DNA from: Dyadobacter psychrophilus
GTDB lineage: Bacteria > Bacteroidota > Bacteroidia > Cytophagales > Spirosomataceae
Assembly (NCBI RefSeq): GCF_900167945.1
Contig: NZ_FUZA01000004.1
Span: 372,001 to 436,000, forward strand
DNA length: 64,000 nt
Direction of reading: 5' to 3'
Shown here piece after piece: positions 62,647 to 64,000 of the stretch. The position numbers and the translations under genes were made by a program. The notes beneath the pieces were generated by a model. The model ran no database searches, was not told the origin of the DNA, and was given only the letters and a program-made list of their open reading frames with translations. Each line of letters opens with the position of its first letter. Positions within the stretch are counted from its first letter, which is position 1.

Positions 62647-64000
62647 TTAAATCAGATGTTTCCAGATTACATCATAGACATCGACTGCCTCGATCTCAGG
62701 TTTTTCCAAAGCGGAATCTGTAATGCAGATCGGGAAATATTGGGCGGGAACATTAATGCTTCCGTGCGAGCCTTTTACCAATGTTGCATCGAGTGGAATA
62801 ACGTCCATTAAGTACCTGAACCCCATCAGTTTACGGGCTAATTTATAGGCAGCACGAAGCTTAATGAGCGGATTTTTAGGATCCATAAACATTTCCACCG
62901 GATCATAACCCGGCTTGCGGTGAATGTCCACCAAATGTGCATAATCCGGTGCTTTGGCGTCGTCCAGCCAGTAATAATAGGTGAACCAACTGTCCGGCTT
63001 GGCCATAACAACCAGGTCCCCGGAGCGTTCATGGTCAATATGATATGCTTTTTGTTGTTCTTTATCTAAAATTAAATCGATCCCCGGCACCTTTTTCAAT
63101 ACATTAACAACTTGCTCTTTAACCGATTCATCATTCAGATAGACATGCGCAATCTGATGATCGGCCGTTGCGAAGGCTTTTGAAATCCCAGCATCGAGCA
63201 ATTCATACCAGCGTTCGGTCCGCACCGAAATAAGGCCTTCATTTCTTAAAATACGGTTGATATGGATCGGATTATTCACTGGATTGATCCCATATTCCGA
63301 AAGCAGAATGATCTTCGCATTGCGCGCTTCATAGAACTGGATCAGTTCTGCAACGACATCGTCGATTTCTTTCAGCTCATTGCTGATCTTGGAAAAGTCA
63401 GGCCCGAATTTTTGTAAACAATAATCCAGATGCGGGAGATAAATCAGCGTCAATGTCGGATTATGCTTCTTTTCAACCCACATGGATGAGTCGGCGATCC
63501 ATTTGGTGGATTTAATGTTCGCGTTAGGACCCCAAAAATTGAAAAGTGGAAATTGACCTAAATCTTTTTGAAGTTCATCGCGTAGCTCGGGTGGATAGGC
63601 GTAACAATCCGGCGCTTTAACGCCATCTGCATGATATTGCGGGCGCGGCGTTACTGAGAAATCGGCAGTCGAGTACATATTATACCACCAGAACATTTTC
63701 GCACAGGTGAAACTGGGGTCCAGCTTTTTGGCAGCATCCCAGATTTTTTCGCCCTTGACAAGCTTGTTGGACTGCTTCCAGAATTTAACCTCCGAGTCCT
63801 CACGATCATACCAGCCATTGCCCACAATGCCATTCTCCGCTGGCCATTTGCCGGTAATGTAAGTGCTTTGTGATGTAGTGGTTACGGCAGGAAGAACAGG
63901 TTTAATCGGTGTTAAATGTCTGTCTTTTAAATATTTGGCAAGAAACGGAGTATGTTCACCGATGAGGTTTGCACTTAAACCTACAATGTCGATTACGACT
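62647..64000 (-). CDS. Type I phosphodiesterase/nucleotide pyrophosphatase family protein (5' end outside window)
   Basis: The frame is open to base 64000, so the N-terminus is missing; 451 residues are present. The catalytic Thr lies in VLPAVTTTSQSTYITGKWPA, followed by GNGWYDRED. Later metal ligands are seen in LLSEYGINPVNNP and in ATADHQIAHVY. This is the alkaline phosphatase superfamily, PDE/NPP branch, which hydrolyses phosphodiester or phosphonate bonds. The substrate is unknown. It lies 59 bases upstream of the sugar dehydrogenase gene and reads in the same direction, so co-transcription is likely. Confidence 0.9.
   Translation of the reverse strand, partial: VVIDIVGLSANLIGEHTPFLAKYLKDRHLTPIKPVLPAVTTTSQSTYITGKWPAENGIVGNGWYDREDSEVKFWKQSNKLVKGEKIWDAAKKLDPSFTCAKMFWWYNMYSTADFSVTPRPQYHADGVKAPDCYAYPPELRDELQKDLGQFPLFNFWGPNANIKSTKWIADSSMWVEKKHNPTLTLIYLPHLDYCLQKFGPDFSKISNELKEIDDVVAELIQFYEARNAKIILLSEYGINPVNNPIHINRILRNEGLISVRTERWYELLDAGISKAFATADHQIAHVYLNDESVKEQVVNVLKKVPGIDLILDKEQQKAYHIDHERSGDLVVMAKPDSWFTYYYWLDDAKAPDYAHLVDIHRKPGYDPVEMFMDPKNPLIKLRAAYKLARKLMGFRYLMDVIPLDATLVKGSHGSINVPAQYFPICITDSALEKPEIEAVDVYDVIWKHLI

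Overview
The window looks like one chromosome segment of a gliding-type member of the Bacteroidota, most likely Cytophagales close to Dyadobacter/Spirosomataceae. This is inferred from gene content, not from a database search. The pointers are a complete gldK-gldL-gldM-gldN set (type IX secretion/gliding core), a PorP/SprF-like protein, a secreted protein with a type IX C-terminal sorting domain, RskA-like anti-sigma proteins, SusD-free but lipoprotein-rich content, split transketolase, bifunctional HisB, and promoters of the Bacteroidota TAnnTTTG type with AT-rich leaders and few Shine-Dalgarno sequences. I saw no rRNA, tRNA, insertion sequence, prophage or CRISPR array. One REP-like inverted repeat is present.

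Layout. 1-10.9 kb: TPR protein (5' cut), glycosyltransferase, two M16 peptidases flanking a propeller lipoprotein, exported TPR protein, amidohydrolase, IspF, a degenerate sigma/anti-sigma-like pair and a HAD phosphatase. 10.9-13.7 kb: a translationally coupled pair of unknown function, a polytopic membrane protein with a duplicated Asp/His motif followed by an exported protein whose predicted mature N-terminus is His and which carries two HxHP modules; this is the best candidate for an undescribed system. 13.9-21.4 kb: cell-wall hydrolases (NlpC/P60, M23), FAH-family enzyme, peroxiredoxin, two-subunit transketolase, and an ECF sigma operon with a membrane protein and a Spy-like periplasmic protein. 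21.5-25.6 kb: SulP anion transporter plus beta-carbonic anhydrase (likely bicarbonate handling), two small envelope proteins, HisB. 25.7-30.3 kb: riboflavin synthase, PASTA protein, type IX cargo, rhodanese, MiaA.

30.5-40.4 kb: a collagen-like lipoprotein, then a leftward run sucD, DUF4271 membrane protein, hemD, porP/sprF-like, gldK, gldL, gldM, gldN. A strong hairpin terminator sits between gldK and gldL, and GldN has an unusual insertion with three DGWG motifs. 40.5-48.7 kb: small membrane protein, azurin, TlpA-like thioredoxin, TPR protein, exported superoxide dismutase, RecR, ClpS, sodium symporter and two small secreted proteins.

48.7-55.8 kb: a leftward seven-gene run galE, rfbB, rfbA, O-methyltransferase, LysM transglycosylase, DUF3109 protein and alkyltransferase-like protein, joining sugar-nucleotide supply to envelope turnover. 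56-64 kb: SirB1-like protein, phosphopantetheinyl transferase, WD40 protein, DivIVA-domain protein, FolB, the REP-like hairpin, carboxynorspermidine dehydrogenase (polyamine synthesis), a PQQ-type sugar dehydrogenase lipoprotein and a phosphodiesterase-type phosphatase cut by the window end. Rho-independent hairpins separate many of these units and several serve convergent genes in both directions.
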